Positions 1 to 10,394 of a stretch of 64,000 nt of DNA are shown in pieces. The DNA is taken from the NCBI GenBank assembly GCA_020310875.1, contig CM035428.1, positions 108,648,245-108,712,244 on the forward strand. Reading direction: 5' to 3'. The position numbers were made by a program, and so were the translations under genes. Under the pieces are notes generated by a model, which made no database searches, was not told the origin of the DNA, and saw nothing but the letters and a program-made list of their open reading frames with translations. How positions within the stretch are numbered: the first letter of the stretch is position 1; every line of letters begins with the position of its first letter. The DNA is from Ceratopteris richardii (lineage: Eukaryota > Streptophyta > Polypodiopsida > Polypodiales > Pteridaceae).

Positions 1-659
1 AGTGTGTATTGCATGCAATCTCTATCAGTTTGGATTTTTTTTTCCTTTGAGCTCTCTTCTAACTCACTCATATTTTTCATCCATTGTCTCTTCATCCTTT
101 TGCGGTTATCCTTCCAAGATTTTGTTCTCTTCTTAGCTCTGCTCTTGATCTCGCTTTGATCTACGGTTCATATGCCTTGTCGATTAGCCCAATTTCTTGA
201 GTACAACCATGTTGGAGATTCTTTTGTACCAAGAACTTGCTTTTTTAACGTTTTTATGAATGTATTTCCTTATCTCAATGTAATGTCATGAAGATTACTT
301 AAGTTGCCATATTTACGATCGTTTTGGATTAGTTTATATCCTTTCCATCTTATGTTATCCATGATTATCTTAGATTAGCCTTGGGCTTGAGAAATTATAG
401 GATCTTGAGGTCTTTCATTCCTATTGTAACCTTATGTTAATTTGATTATCTATTCACTCGTAGCCTAGGCTAGAAATCGACTAAGAGGGTTCAATGGACT
501 TCCAACCTTGATTCAAATACTCTTATGCATGCTCTAATGGCCAAGAAGAGTGCTCCCATGCATATGCCATAGTCGAACTTCCTTTACCCTTGCCAAGAAG
601 CTCGAATTGCTTGCAAAAGTGTCAAATTTTAGCTCAAAAATCCATTAATTTGCAAACTC
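1..659. other. AT-rich stretch, no gene seen
   Basis: No open frame with recognisable protein similarity on either strand. It lies on the internal side of the minus-strand gypsy primer site at about 1.46 kb, so it is probably interior sequence of that element. This is inferred from position only. Confidence 0.4.
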
Positions 660-990
660 TAAATTTGGTCAAATTTGATCGTCTACCGTGATTGATAGAG
701 GCTATTTGTCGCAATGGATAGAGTATTCATCATGATGGATAGGTCTGTCATGATGGACATTGTCAATCATGATGGATAGGCTATCCGTCGTGATGGACAA
801 GTCCTTCAATGTTTTTATTTGTCGTGATGTGTATCTATCATAATTGAAAAATTTGTTCTTGAAGTTCTATCTATTGTGAGGATGATTGCCGTGATTGACA
901 GGCTATCCATTTTGATGGACACATTTGTCTATCTAAGTCTATCTGTCATTCATTGTGCGATAGAAACCTGTCTATTGTGATGGACACAAA
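660..990 (-). repeat. Degenerate palindromic repeat array in a gypsy leader
   Basis: About a dozen imperfect copies of a short dyad, consensus near GTCCATCATGATGGAC, spaced roughly 20-35 bp apart. Many copies read TGATGGATAGG or TGATGGACA. The array lies about 480-800 bp downstream of the minus-strand primer site. An equivalent array occurs at 18.3-18.76 kb, at about the same distance from the primer site of the related plus-strand element, so it belongs to the element and not to the insertion site. Confidence 0.65.
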
Positions 991-1460
991 AAACACAATT
1001 TTTTTGGAAATTTTTAAATATTTAGAATGTGCAAGTTGTCTACTCTATTGTGGTGTACTCTATTTTACCAACTAACCAATTTTACTGTTGTGACTGACAC
1101 AGATTTTTGCCCCATGGAGTGTGGATAGTGATGTCATACCTATTGTAGATACTCCTATTGTGGATGCCAGAACTTACTAGAAAGCTCAAGAAACACACAA
1201 AAATACAACACACACAATCACTCTCTCTCTCTCTCTCTCCCTCTCTTACTCTCACAAGTTAAATGAATGGAATAGAATGGAAGTGGGGATTCGACCAAGG
1301 ATGTAGATTTTTGATGAAGGTGGAAATAGGTGTAGGAGGTGAGTGGATATGGTGATGGAGTTGGAAAGTAAAGAAAGAGTGAAGAAACTACCCAATTACC
1401 TATATGTCCAATATTGAATCTCTACATCTTACCATCACACTCTTGTACTCAAAGCTCGAT

Positions 1461-1477
1461 CCTTGGAAATGGTGCCA
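1461..1477 (-). other. Primer-binding site, gypsy type (Asp tRNA-like)
   Basis: The minus strand reads TGGCACCATTTCCAAGG. This resembles the tRNA-Asp-complementary site (TGGCGCCGTTGCCGGGGA) usual for several plant Ty3/gypsy lineages. It directly follows the end of an LTR-like sequence on that strand. The match is imperfect, as expected for an old copy. Confidence 0.5.
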
Positions 1478-2170
1478 AATTTGGTGTCACTCATAACACA
1501 ATGATAAGTATCAATGTGAGGAGATCCACCTCATAATTGTCAATCCGAGGAGACATGAGGGTGGTATGTCGACCATGAGAAAGTGAAAGTACAAGTATGT
1601 TGGTGAGAGGCACACCAACATGCACACACATATGCACACACACACATACAAGGTAAGACAAAGAGATGAACAATGGAATCTTTTAACTACATGCTCTTCA
1701 TACAAAGTTTCATAAAAAATCCACCTCAAAAGTGAGCTCTCTAGTTCCTTTTATATTTTTTGCCTAGTTTTGGCCCTATTCAGATCTAGCATCTGGACTA
1801 GTTAAAAATTAAGTTCCTAAGCTAATTTAGGGGCTCAAAGGAACTCTAAAAATTATGAAATTTGGTGCATAGGTACCTACTCATCAAGCTTGAGGAATCC
1901 TCAACTTGTACAAAATCGAGTTTGATCTATTAAAAATGGGATTTACAATGGGGTGTAGTGATAAGAATCACATTTTAAATGCACTTCTTCAAAAATTTGA
2001 TTGGCCAAATTGTCAGATCTGCATGGCTACCTTGTCAGTTCAGTCATCCTTGACCTTCTCTCTAACCTTGCTCCCTTTGACTCATTTGTCTTAAAACCCC
2101 ATGCCATGTTAGACCACCTGGGCTGCTTCCTTGGCTGTCGACACCCCCCTTACTTTAGCTGCCCCCTCCC
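1478..2170 (-). mobile_element. Ty3/gypsy LTR, family G1, minus strand
   Basis: Read on the minus strand, this segment aligns by eye with two other places: 17.385-17.94 kb (plus strand) and 30.37-30.7 kb (minus strand). Shared landmarks are CTCAAGCTTGAGGA, GGGATTTACAATG and CCCTTTGACTCA. The left edge abuts the primer site. The right edge is approximate, because similarity to the 30-kb copy fades after about 2130. No protein is encoded; the small open frames here are LTR sequence. Confidence 0.6.
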
Positions 2171-2693
2171 CTCTATCACGAGGAAGGAGATAAGGAAGAA
2201 AGCTCACTCACACTCTTTCACACTTAAAGAGGAGCACACATACAGATTGAGGCAAGGAAAAAAATGATCTTCTTCTTCTTCTTCTATTACATAAAAGGAA
2301 TATACAAGAATGAGCGAATACAACTAGTGCAATATCTAAAGAGCAGTACATGATATCTTCTTTTCTTGATACTAGTTTTCATTCTAAGGTTCAACTATAG
2401 GTAAAAGTCTCATCTTGAGAAGGTCTTCTACACTTTCCATTGTGCATAGGAGAGTAATTCTCCAACACTCGATATCAGAGCTCAATAATAGACCATTGGA
2501 GCTTGAAGAGGCAAAGCATTGGAACTGAAGTAAAGCAAAGGAGAAATTACAAATCAAGGGGGAGCTTCGTAAAGTCAAGACAGAGCACCACAACATATTG
2601 AGGTAAGCTTCAAACTTGGAACTTTTCAATGGCTGATTTAGGATAGCAATTTGAGAAGTTGATAAAGATAATTTTTAGTTTTGGAGGTATAAA

Positions 2694-3545
2694 ATGACAA
2701 ATTACCTTAAAGGTAAAGGTTTATGGAGTCTAGTTACTAGAGACGATCCACAACTAGTGGATCTTCAAGATCCCAACATTACTCTAGCATAAAGGAGACA
2801 ATTTGCAGATTGGGAAGAGACAAATCAAAGGGTGATGTTCCTTGTTTCACAAGTTATTTCTAACACTATGATTGGTCATGTGCAAAGCCTAGAGATAGCC
2901 AAGGAAGTTTGGGAAGCATTGGAGAAGGTGTATGCTATCTCAACTAGGTCCCAGAAGATACAACTCAAGAACGAGCTCAACAACATGAAGAAAAGGTCAA
3001 ACCAAAGCATTAGTGAGTATACATTGAAGATCAAGGAGCTTCGAGTTTAGCTAGCATCAATTGGATGCAAGATAGAAGAGGAAGACATCATACAAACAAC
3101 CCTCAATGGCTTGAGGAGTGAAGAGAAGTGGAGGCCCCTCATCACAAACATTCTTTATAGAGACCCTCTACCAATATTCGATGAGATTATACCAAATCTT
3201 GTGGCTAAAGAGGCTGCTCAAGAGGGACATAACAACAAAGATAAGGACAACCATGCCAAATGTTATATGCAGGTCGAGGTAGAGGAAGGAACTCAAGAGA
3301 AGGGTTGAGATGAAAAGGAAGAAGCTACAACAACACAAACTCCAACCAACACAACTCGAAGGACAACAAGGACAACTCAAACGACAACACATATGGAAGA
3401 GGTCGAGGAAGAAATAGAGGAAAAGGTCAAGGTTCATACCATTCTCATAAAGGTATAACATGTTATCATTGTGGTAAAGTAAGAAATTATGCTAATGATT
3501 GTTAGAAAAAGAATGGAAGGCTCAATGGAGGTAGACAAAGGAGCT
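2694..3545 (+). pseudogene. copia A gag with degenerate zinc knuckle
   Basis: The frame starts MTNYLKGKGLWSLV, the usual N-terminal Trp-Leu pattern of copia gag (UBN2-like). It continues through VWEALEKVYAISTRSQKIQLKNELN-type sequence, which is the conserved gag core. In-frame stops occur near 2790 and 3049. A zinc knuckle CYHCGKVRNYANDC lies at 3461-3502. Its normally conserved His is Asn, so the knuckle is probably non-functional. Gag would form the cytoplasmic virus-like particle. This copy cannot make a full product. Confidence 0.8.
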
Positions 3546-3599
3546 AAAATAACTATGTGAGTACATCAAGTGAAGGAGATAAGCAAACCATGCTTTCCA

Positions 3600-4840
3600 A
3601 AAATGGTTTATAGATTCAGGTTGTAGCAATCATATGACATGCCAACGAGATCTATTCACAAATCCAAAAGCTCCAAGTGCAAAAGGATGTGTGGATACTG
3701 ATGATGAAACTCAACACACAATTGAGCATGTTGGAGAAATCAAGCTTGGAGACAAGAAGGTATTGGTTAAGTTCTTCATGTTCCTTGCAAATAATTTGAT
3801 TTCAATAGGATAAATGGTAGAGAAAGGATATCATGTTATCTTCAATGAAAGGCTACTCTATAAAGAATCCAAAAAGGGATTCAAGGTCATTGCTCAAGGA
3901 AGGAATTAACGTAAGATGTTCACTTTGGACATTCAACAACGACATGGATTAAAGGTGATGTATATTTAGTTTGGAAATAAGAGGATTGTTGAAATCTATT
4001 TGTGGCACAAAAGGTTTAGACGTATCAACATTCTCATGCTCAAGGACATGAAAAACCATGAAGTGGTAAGAGGTCTTCCAAGATTCAATGATGCTCCACT
4101 ACATAAGTTTTGTGAAGAATGCCAACTATGAAAGCAAACTCAACAACCATTCAAGAAGAGAAACTATGTGGCAAAGAATGTCCTCGACTTGATACACACA
4201 TATATATATGAGGACCATCACAACAACCATCGATTGCTGGTAATATATATTTTTGTCACTTTTATTGATGATCATTCAAGAAAAATATGGATGTTCTACA
4301 TAAAACAAAAATCAGATGTGTTCTCTATGTTCAAGAGATCTAAAGCACATGTAGAAAAGCAAATAGGACATTACATAAAGACCTTGAGTTCTGATAAAAG
4401 AGGATAATATTTCTCCAAAGAATTTTAGATTTTCTTAATGCAAATGGCATCAAACGACAATTTACATGTAGTTACATGCCTCAACAAAATAGAATTGCTG
4501 GAAGGAAAAATAGACATATCACAAAAGTTGCAAGATGCATGCTCGATGAGATGAAGGTTCCATTAAACTATTCGGTTGAAGCAGTTAGTATGACTATTTA
4601 TTTGATGAACAAGTGCACAACGATTTGAGTGCATAATTTAACTCCTGAGGAGGTTTATTTCGGTAAGAAACATGAGCTTACACATCTCAAAGTTTTTGGA
4701 TGTGTGTGTTATGTTCACATTCCTCAAGAACCAAGCACAAATATGGAGCCAAAGTAAAAAAAATGTATTTTCATTGGATATTCATCGAGGCAAAAATGAC
4801 ATAGGTGCTACAATTCGATGATAAAGGAGCTATGAGTCCC
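3600..4840 (+). pseudogene. copia A protease and integrase
   Basis: The protease shows WFIDSGCSNHMTC, the aspartic D-S-G active-site motif typical of copia. The integrase zinc region follows near 4.0-4.13 kb (LWHKRF ... CEEC), then the rve core with VTFIDDHSRKIW and SSDKRG. The catalytic Glu is lost: the usual N-G-V-A-E-R-K-N block reads NRIAGRKN near 4490. The C-terminal LTHLKVFGCVCYVHIP block of copia integrases is present. Multiple stops (for example near 3812, 3908, 4405 and 4628) confirm decay. Confidence 0.8.
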
Positions 4841-4847
4841 ATGAGAT

Positions 4848-5378
4848 ATGGCATTTGCTGAGCTAAGACCATGGTTTGAAGACAAAGGGAAAGAGAAGAT
4901 TCTTGAAGAAGATTATGAAAATGATGGAGGTGTTGTCCAAGAAGAATTTCAACAAACAAGCACTCAAATGTCAGGTCCAGAAGTTTCTACACCACATGGA
5001 GAAAGCTCAACATGGAACGGGAGACTGAGTCAGTCCTCATCACCAACATCAGGTTATGAAAGATTTGAAGCTGAAAATGTTACCCAAAATAGTGATTCAA
5101 ATGCAAGTGAAGAAGAGTATGAAGAGGTGATTACACTAAAGGTAAAGTTGAACCGATTGAAGAAGCAATACTCAAAAGGAAATGAAAGGAGGTCTTCAAG
5201 AGAAAGGTATCAAATTCAAAGGCTCAGCTATGATAGTTTTATTGAAATGCATTTTGCATGTATGACACAGGTGGTCAAAGACAAAGAACTCGATGCATAT
5301 GAAGAAGCATGTACACAAAAAGAATGGCAGCAAGCTATGCAAGAAGAGATGAAAGCTCTTAAGGACAATCACACATGA
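4848..5378 (+). pseudogene. copia A integrase-RT linker
   Basis: An open frame of 176 residues, rich in Glu, Ser and Gln, ends in YEEACTQKEWQQAMQEEMKAL. That is the conserved start of copia reverse transcriptase (the usual EA...W..AM..E...L block). The acidic, low-complexity N-terminal part is typical of the poorly conserved integrase/RT linker. A stop just after LKDNHT separates it from the RT proper. Confidence 0.75.
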
Positions 5379-5911
5379 AAGCTAGTTCCAAAGACTGAAG
5401 GTATGAAGACTGTTCCAAATAAATGGGTGTTTAAAATAAAGAGAAATGCTAATGGTTCTCTAGCTACGCATAAACCTACACCAGTAGCAAAAGGATTCAA
5501 GAATACTCATGCCATCGACTATGAGGAGATTTTCAATCGAGTTGCAAAGATGGGAACAATTAGAACTTTGATTGCAATGAGTGTAGCAAGGACATGGCCA
5601 TTGTACCAACTTGACATAAAAAATATTTTTCTCAATGGTGAACTTCAAGAAGAGGTACACATGAGTCAACCGATTGGATTTGAAGATAAAAAGCATCTAG
5701 ATTTTGTTTGCATATTGAAAAAAGCTTTGTATGGGCTGAAACAAGCACCATGTGCTTGGAACCAAAGATTGGTTTAGTACCTTACAAGGTGTGGGTAGAG
5801 TCCAAGTAGTGCAAATCCTTCTCTCTACATGAAGAAAGAAGAAGGCAAGCAGTTATACATCAGCATATATGTTGATGATCTCATTATAACATAAAGTAAT
5901 GTTGTAGGAAT
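5379..5911 (+). pseudogene. copia A reverse transcriptase, N-terminal part
   Basis: VPNKWVFKIKRNANG, then YQLDIKNIFLNGELQEEV, ALYGLKQAPCAWNQRL and the catalytic IYVDDLIIT (about 5866-5890) are hallmark copia RT blocks in order. The second usual block (K-A-R-L-V-A-K-G) reads KPTPVAKGF, and the D-x-x-x-A-F-L block has Asn-Ile in place of Thr/Ala. Stops occur near 5377 and 5776. The reading frame is cut about 25 bp after YVDD by the TRIM insertion; the remainder resumes at 7048. Confidence 0.85.
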
Positions 5912-5916
5912 ATAAG
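5912..5916. repeat. Target-site duplication, left (ATAAG)
   Basis: ATAAG immediately precedes the TG end of the first TRIM LTR. The same five bases directly follow the last LTR at 7043-7047. Five bases is the normal duplication length for LTR elements. Confidence 0.8.
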
Positions 5917-6056
5917 TGTCACATAATCCTAGTAGAAGATGGTTGAACCACGCCTTAAGAGAGAGGATTAGCAAGTAATCCTCAACCATGGCTTTTGGGG
6001 CAAGTGGTTAGCCCATCGCACTCCTAACTGGGAGGTTGTGAGTTTGATTCCCAACA
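5917..6056 (+). mobile_element. TRIM LTR copy 1, with tRNA-like segment
   Basis: 140 bp, TG...CA ends. Positions about 5996-6051 resemble a tRNA body. The A-box-like TGGGGCAAGTGG matches TRGYNNARNNGG at all but one position. A B-box-like GTTTGATTC follows 45 bp later and is GTTCGATTC, a full match to GWTCRANNC, in the two other LTR copies. It is not a complete tRNA: there is no acceptor stem and the anticodon arm is poor. Confidence 0.75.
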
Positions 6057-6057
6057 T

Positions 6058-6070
6058 TGGTATCAGAGCC
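6058..6070 (+). other. TRIM primer-binding site (iMet)
   Basis: TGGTATCAGAGCC, the standard plant tRNA-iMet-complementary site, one base after the LTR end CCAACA. Confidence 0.85.
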
Positions 6071-6390
6071 TAGTTGCGAAATTGGGCTTGGAGATGGCGG
6101 CGCGACGCGGCGCGTCTCAGGGTACATCTGTCAAGGTACACTTGCCAGGGTACATCCTGCAAGGGTACACCAGACAGGGTACATCCGTGGGCACTTGGAA
6201 GAAGCGCTTATCTGTGGTGAGTGTGAAACTAGTCTTGGATGAAGGCACATGGGCATTTGGGCACCCATGGAGGGTGGGATAGGCCCAAATTTGGTCCATC
6301 GGCTGGAGTTCGAGGTTGGTGGAAGCACTCATGCATGGAAAGTGGGTCCAAGAGATTCAGGAAGGTCCACAAGTGAGCATTGAGGGAAAA

Positions 6391-6530
6391 TGTCGGGAAT
6401 CGAACTCACAACCTCCCGGTTAGGAGTGCAATGGGCTAACCACTTGCCCCAAAAGCCATGGTTGATGATAACTTGCTAATCCTCTCTCTTAAGGCATGGT
6501 TCAACCATCTCCTACTAGGATTATGTGACA
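6391..6530 (-). mobile_element. TRIM LTR copy 2 (3' LTR of the minus unit)
   Basis: 140 bp, reading TGTCACATAATCC to CCCGACA on the minus strand. The polypurine tract lies at 6531-6543 on the same strand. The left neighbour, the plus unit, is cut at ATTGAGGG: it lacks the last ~25 bp of internal region and its own 3' LTR. Confidence 0.8.
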
Positions 6531-6902
6531 TTCGTTCCCCCTTAGACTGAGCATTGCCCTCAATGCTTACTTGTGGACCTTCCCGAATCTCTTGGACCCA
6601 CTTTCCATGCATGAGCGCTTCCACCAACCTCAAACTCCAGCCCATGGACCAAATTTGGACCTATCCCACCGTCCGTGGGTGCCGAAATGCCCATGTGCCT
6701 TCATCTAAGACTAGTTTCACACTCACCACAGATAAGTGCTTCTTCCAAGTGCCCATGGGTGTACCCTGTCTGGATGTACCCTAGCAAGACTGGGACTGGT
6801 AGGATGTACCCTAGCAAGTGTACCTTGACAGATGTACCCTGAGACGTGCCACATCGCGCCGCCGTCTCCAAGCCCGATTTCGCAACTAGGCTCTCATACC
6901 AA

Positions 6903-7042
6903 TGTTGGGAATCGAACTCACAACCTCCCAATTAGGAGTGCAATGGGCTAACGACTTGCCCCAAAAGCCATGGTTGAGGATTACTTGCTAATCCTCTCTC
7001 TTAAGGCGTGGTTCAACCATCTCCTACTAGGATTATGTGACA
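6903..7042 (-). mobile_element. TRIM LTR copy 3 (5' LTR of the minus unit)
   Basis: 140 bp on the minus strand, ending CCCAACA, followed by the primer site TTGGTATGAGAGCC (one mismatch to the iMet site) at about 6889-6902. The B-box-like GTTCGATTC is intact in this copy. Confidence 0.8.
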
Positions 7043-7047
7043 ATAAG
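7043..7047. repeat. Target-site duplication, right (ATAAG)
   Basis: Second copy of ATAAG, directly after the last TRIM LTR. It pairs with 5912-5916. Confidence 0.8.
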
Positions 7048-7960
7048 AGATAAAAAGAAATCTCGATAAGGAGTTTAAAATTTTAGATCTCCGTGAGCTG
7101 AAATATTTTTTAGGCATTGGGTAGTCTATGGGAAAGATGGCATCTACTTGATGCAAAGAAAGTACCCGTTGGATGTTCTTTTGAGATTTGAAATGAGTGA
7201 ATACAAACCACTCACTCAACCATGGACACAAATGTGAAGCTATGCTCAAATGATGGAGAGAAGTTACATGATGTAACTACATATAGGAGTATTATAGGTT
7301 CATTGATCTATGCTATGATCACAAGATTAGATTTGTGTTATATTGTTGTATTTGTATCTCAATTTATGAAAAGTTCAACAAGTGAACATTTAAATTCAGC
7401 CAAACGAGTGCTAGAATATGTGAAGCACACAATCAATCATGCGTTGTTTTATAGATATGATGAAGAATTGTAGGTGAAGGGCTTTAGTGATGGTAATTGA
7501 GATGGTTTGAAGGAAGACAAAAGATCCACTTTAGGTTATGTATTCATGATAGGCAACAAACCTATCACATGGAGCTCAAAGAAGCAACCTATTGTTGCAC
7601 TATCATCTATAGAAGCTGATTATAGAGGATTAGCCTTTGCAACTTGTGAAGCTATGTGGATTAAGAATGTCTCGGTTGATCTTGATGTGCATGTAGAGAC
7701 CATTCCAATTTATGGTGACAACATGTCAAGCATTCACTTGACAAACAATCTAATGTTTCATGCATGAAGTAAGCATCATAGAAGTGCATTATCATTATGT
7801 TGGAGACAACGTCTTGAGCAAGGATGTGGATATAAAGTTCATTAGAACTAATGACCAGGTTGCATACATGTTATTGCCTTTGTCACTTTTGCTTGTGTCA
7901 TATGCATGTGCCTTTCTTACTCGTAGAGTCTTCACAGAGGGCAATCCAAGTTCCTCATCA
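7048..7960 (+). pseudogene. copia A RT C-terminus and RNase H
   Basis: After the TRIM the copia frame resumes with DLRELKYFLGIG-like and RKYPLDVLLRFEMS-like sequence, then YRSIIGSLIYAMITRLDLCY (the RT thumb/connection block). RNase H follows: GFSDGN, RSTLGYVFMIGNKPITWSSKKQPIVALSSIEADY and PIYGDNMSSIHLTNN. The second Asp of the usual F-S-D-A-D-W motif is missing. Stops occur near 7472, 7498 and 7765. The end DIKFIRTNDQVAYML matches the conserved copia C-terminus. Confidence 0.8.
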
Positions 7961-8283
7961 AGGCTTTTTTATTGAATGACTTGAATCTCCATCAATGTCT
8001 TCAAAACATGTAGATGTTTTACTACAAACATAAAGCTTTTGTTTACCTTTATTTGATGTAGTGGAGGATTTTGATGGACTGAAATTTCCATACAATTTTC
8101 CACTCCATGGATTTGAGTTGGATTGTTGCTTCATGACGCATCATGTCTACTCAGAACTTGAGATTTTGCACTTAATTTTTCATCATTTCCTTTGTCATTT
8201 GAGTCGAGATTAAGTCCTTCTTTGGCATTTGCATAGAAACTTGACATTTCATCAAACACCACATCTCTGCTTACCTTCATCTA
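7961..8283. other. Junction between copia A and copia B
   Basis: No coding similarity. It may include remnants of the 3' LTR of copia A, but no second LTR copy was found to prove it. Confidence 0.35.
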
Positions 8284-8670
8284 TCATGTGAGTGGGTTAT
8301 AACATTTATATCCCTTTTCCTCAAGGAAGTACCCAATGAAAATACATTTTTCTACTTTTGGATCAAGCTTTGTCCTCAAATCATCTAGAGAATGTACATA
8401 TGCAATACAACCAAATACTTTCGTGTGTGATAAGTTTGGCATTTTACTTGTAAATTTCTCTTCAAGTGTAACTTGATGTACAATAGTAGTCGGAGTTCTC
8501 TTCATGATGTATATAATAGTGTGCATATCTTCTACCGAATAACACTGAGGCATATTCTTCTCATTCATCAAGGATTTTGGTATTTTTGCATTCAACAATG
8601 CCATTCTGTTGTGGTGTGTACGTGCATGAAAATTGTTGTCAAATTCCATGACTTTTTAGAAAGTTATTGA
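8284..8670 (-). pseudogene. copia B integrase fragment
   Basis: 121 open residues on the minus strand. The frame includes QQNGIVECKN-type sequence just upstream, then MPQCYSVEDMHTIIYIMKRTPTT, LSHTKVFGCIAYVHS and KLDPKVEKCIFIGYFLEEKGYKCYNP. These are the standard C-terminal integrase blocks of copia (H-L-x-V-F-G-C and K-C-I-F-I-G-Y). It ends abruptly where the RT should begin. Confidence 0.8.
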
Positions 8671-9199
8671 ACTCATTTGACATATATTCACCTCCTCCAT
8701 CAGATTTTGATGGTTGAATATACTTCCTTGTCTACTTTTCCACCATAGCCTGAAAATTTTGGAAGTGACTGAACACTTCATTCTTCTCTTTCACAAAATA
8801 TACCTATACTTTTTGTGTATGGTCATCAATGAAAGTAACATAAAACCTGCAACTACCCATAGATGTGGTCTTTGCAAGACTCAAAACATCTATATGTACT
8901 ATTTCTAGCACATTCCCACTAACATGCTTGTCATGCGGAATTGATGCTCTTGACTGTTTACCAAAACTGACATGTTGCACATACCTTTTGCATCTTTACA
9001 ACCTTTAAATTTGGTAGCCCATTGACAATCTCCTTTAACTGCATCACAAATTTGCATGTCCAATTCATTTGTGCTAGATCTCTATATTAGCAATAACTCC
9101 CATACCTTTTGCAATCATGGCTACATTCATTTTAGGAATTTTTACATTTAAGGTGAACATCCTACCCATTTTGTTTCCTTTGGCAATCAATCTTCCATC

Positions 9200-9520
9200 T
9201 TGTTTGTACTCTTCTAGATACAACCCATTAGTATTGAACCTGACTTGTAATCCCTGTCAACCATTTGTCCAACAAAAACTAGATTCTTTGTTATATTTGG
9301 AACATGCAACACATCAACAAGATGTTTTACTTTCCCATCCTCCATAGACAGTGCTATTTGTCTTGTATGCTTGATATGATGTGATGCGTCATCACTTGTT
9401 TTGACATATCCAAGAACTTGCAATTTTTGCAAACTACTAAACCATTTCACATCACTGGTCATGTGATTTGAAGCACCTGATTCAAGATACTAGACATTAC
9501 CATTCGATTTGAAACATCAA
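9200..9520 (-). pseudogene. copia B protease
   Basis: Minus-strand translation gives YLESGASNHMTSDVKWF, then IKHTRQIALSMEDGKVKHLVDVLHVPNITKNLVFVGQMVD. This is a copia aspartic protease with the flap and the L-x-V-P-x-x-x-K-N-L block. The catalytic Asp of D-S-G-A is Glu, so it would be inactive. Confidence 0.75.
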
Positions 9521-9619
9521 CAAACATCGTATTCATCATGTGATATTGGACCATGAACAACTTCTCAAAATCATTTGCACTCGTAGATGCATAGTTGTTT
9601 TCTTGCCTTTTGTTATTTT

Positions 9620-10350
9620 GATGCTTCAACCTACAATCATGTTCAAAGTGTCTAGGATTACCACAATTCTAGCATCCCTTACTATCATCACTTGAATAAT
9701 TTCTTTAGAAATTTCTATGGCCTCTTTGGCTCCGATTGCCTTGAACTTGTCCTCTACCTCCTGCATGATTTTGATGTTGACCTCGGTCTTGGTTACTATT
9801 TCCTCTTCCACTTCCGAAACCTCTACCTCTACCTCTTCCTCTTCCAAAGTAGAATACTTGCTCAGAACTAGGTTTTCATTGGTATTTTGAGTCTTCGCCA
9901 AGATTCTTTTCTTCAATAATTAGCATGGATACCATATTAGCAAAATTCAGAATATTTTCCTTGGTTTGAATAGAAGTTTCGAACTCCTTAAATGTAGCTC
10001 CTAAACCATCAAGGCACACTTCCACCTTATCATCATCATCATCTACATTCATGCCAATAGATTCAAGTGACTCACATATGCTTTTGTTTTTAGGGTGCAA
10101 TCAGTTACCAACATGCCCCTTTTCTCCAATGTATGCACCTCGTTCTTGAGTTTCAATTTCCATGCCTTTGTATTGGTCTCATACAATGTGACCAAACTGT
10201 TCCAAGCCTCTTTCAGAGTCTTGGCATCCTTTATGTGCCCAATCATGTTATCATATATGCTAATAGATAGCCAATACATTACCTTTCATGCTCCTTGATT
10301 CCATTCTTTGTATGCTCTTAATTGGTCCACAATTCAATTCCTTCGATAAC
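9620..10350 (-). pseudogene. copia B gag
   Basis: Minus-strand frames give LSISIYDNMIGHIKDAKTLKEAWNSLVTLYETNTKAWKLKLKNEVH, a clear UBN2/copia gag core. ICESLESIGMNVDDDDDKVEVCLDGLG follows, then a Gly/Arg-rich region. A zinc knuckle (NCGNPRHFEHDC) lies near 9.65 kb with its first Cys lost to a stop. Several frame changes split it. Confidence 0.75.
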
Positions 10351-10394
10351 TATGAAACATTTTCGTTCTCTCCTTTGATGTACTTCTAGTAGCC

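Larger units (their letters stand above)
5917..7042. mobile_element. TRIM composite: LTR(+), internal(+), LTR(-), internal(-), LTR(-)
   Basis: Three copies of a 140-bp terminal repeat begin TGTCACATAATCC and end CCCAACA or CCCGACA: plus strand at 5917-6056, minus at 6391-6530, minus at 6903-7042. Each outer LTR is followed inward by a tRNA-iMet-type primer site. The inner minus unit has a polypurine tract (AAGGGGGAACGAA) at its 3' LTR. The internal parts (about 335 and 370 bp) share sequence but encode no protein, which fits a terminal-repeat retrotransposon in miniature. The whole block is flanked by ATAAG and disrupts copia A. Confidence 0.85.
2310..7960 (+). mobile_element. Decayed Ty1/copia retrotransposon (copia A), split by a TRIM
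   Basis: Gag, zinc knuckle, protease, integrase, reverse transcriptase and RNase H similarities occur in canonical copia order on the plus strand. A presumed 5' LTR tail ends CCAACA near 2467, and a mutated tRNA-iMet primer site (CGATATCAGAGCTC) follows at about 2470. The body is interrupted at 5917-7042 by a TRIM composite. Numerous stops make the copy inactive. The 3' LTR was not delimited; similarity ends near 7.9 kb. Confidence 0.85.

Noticed and set aside
5996..6056. A tRNA gene
   Set aside because: A and B boxes are present but there is no acceptor stem and the anticodon arm does not pair well. It lies within an LTR present in three copies.
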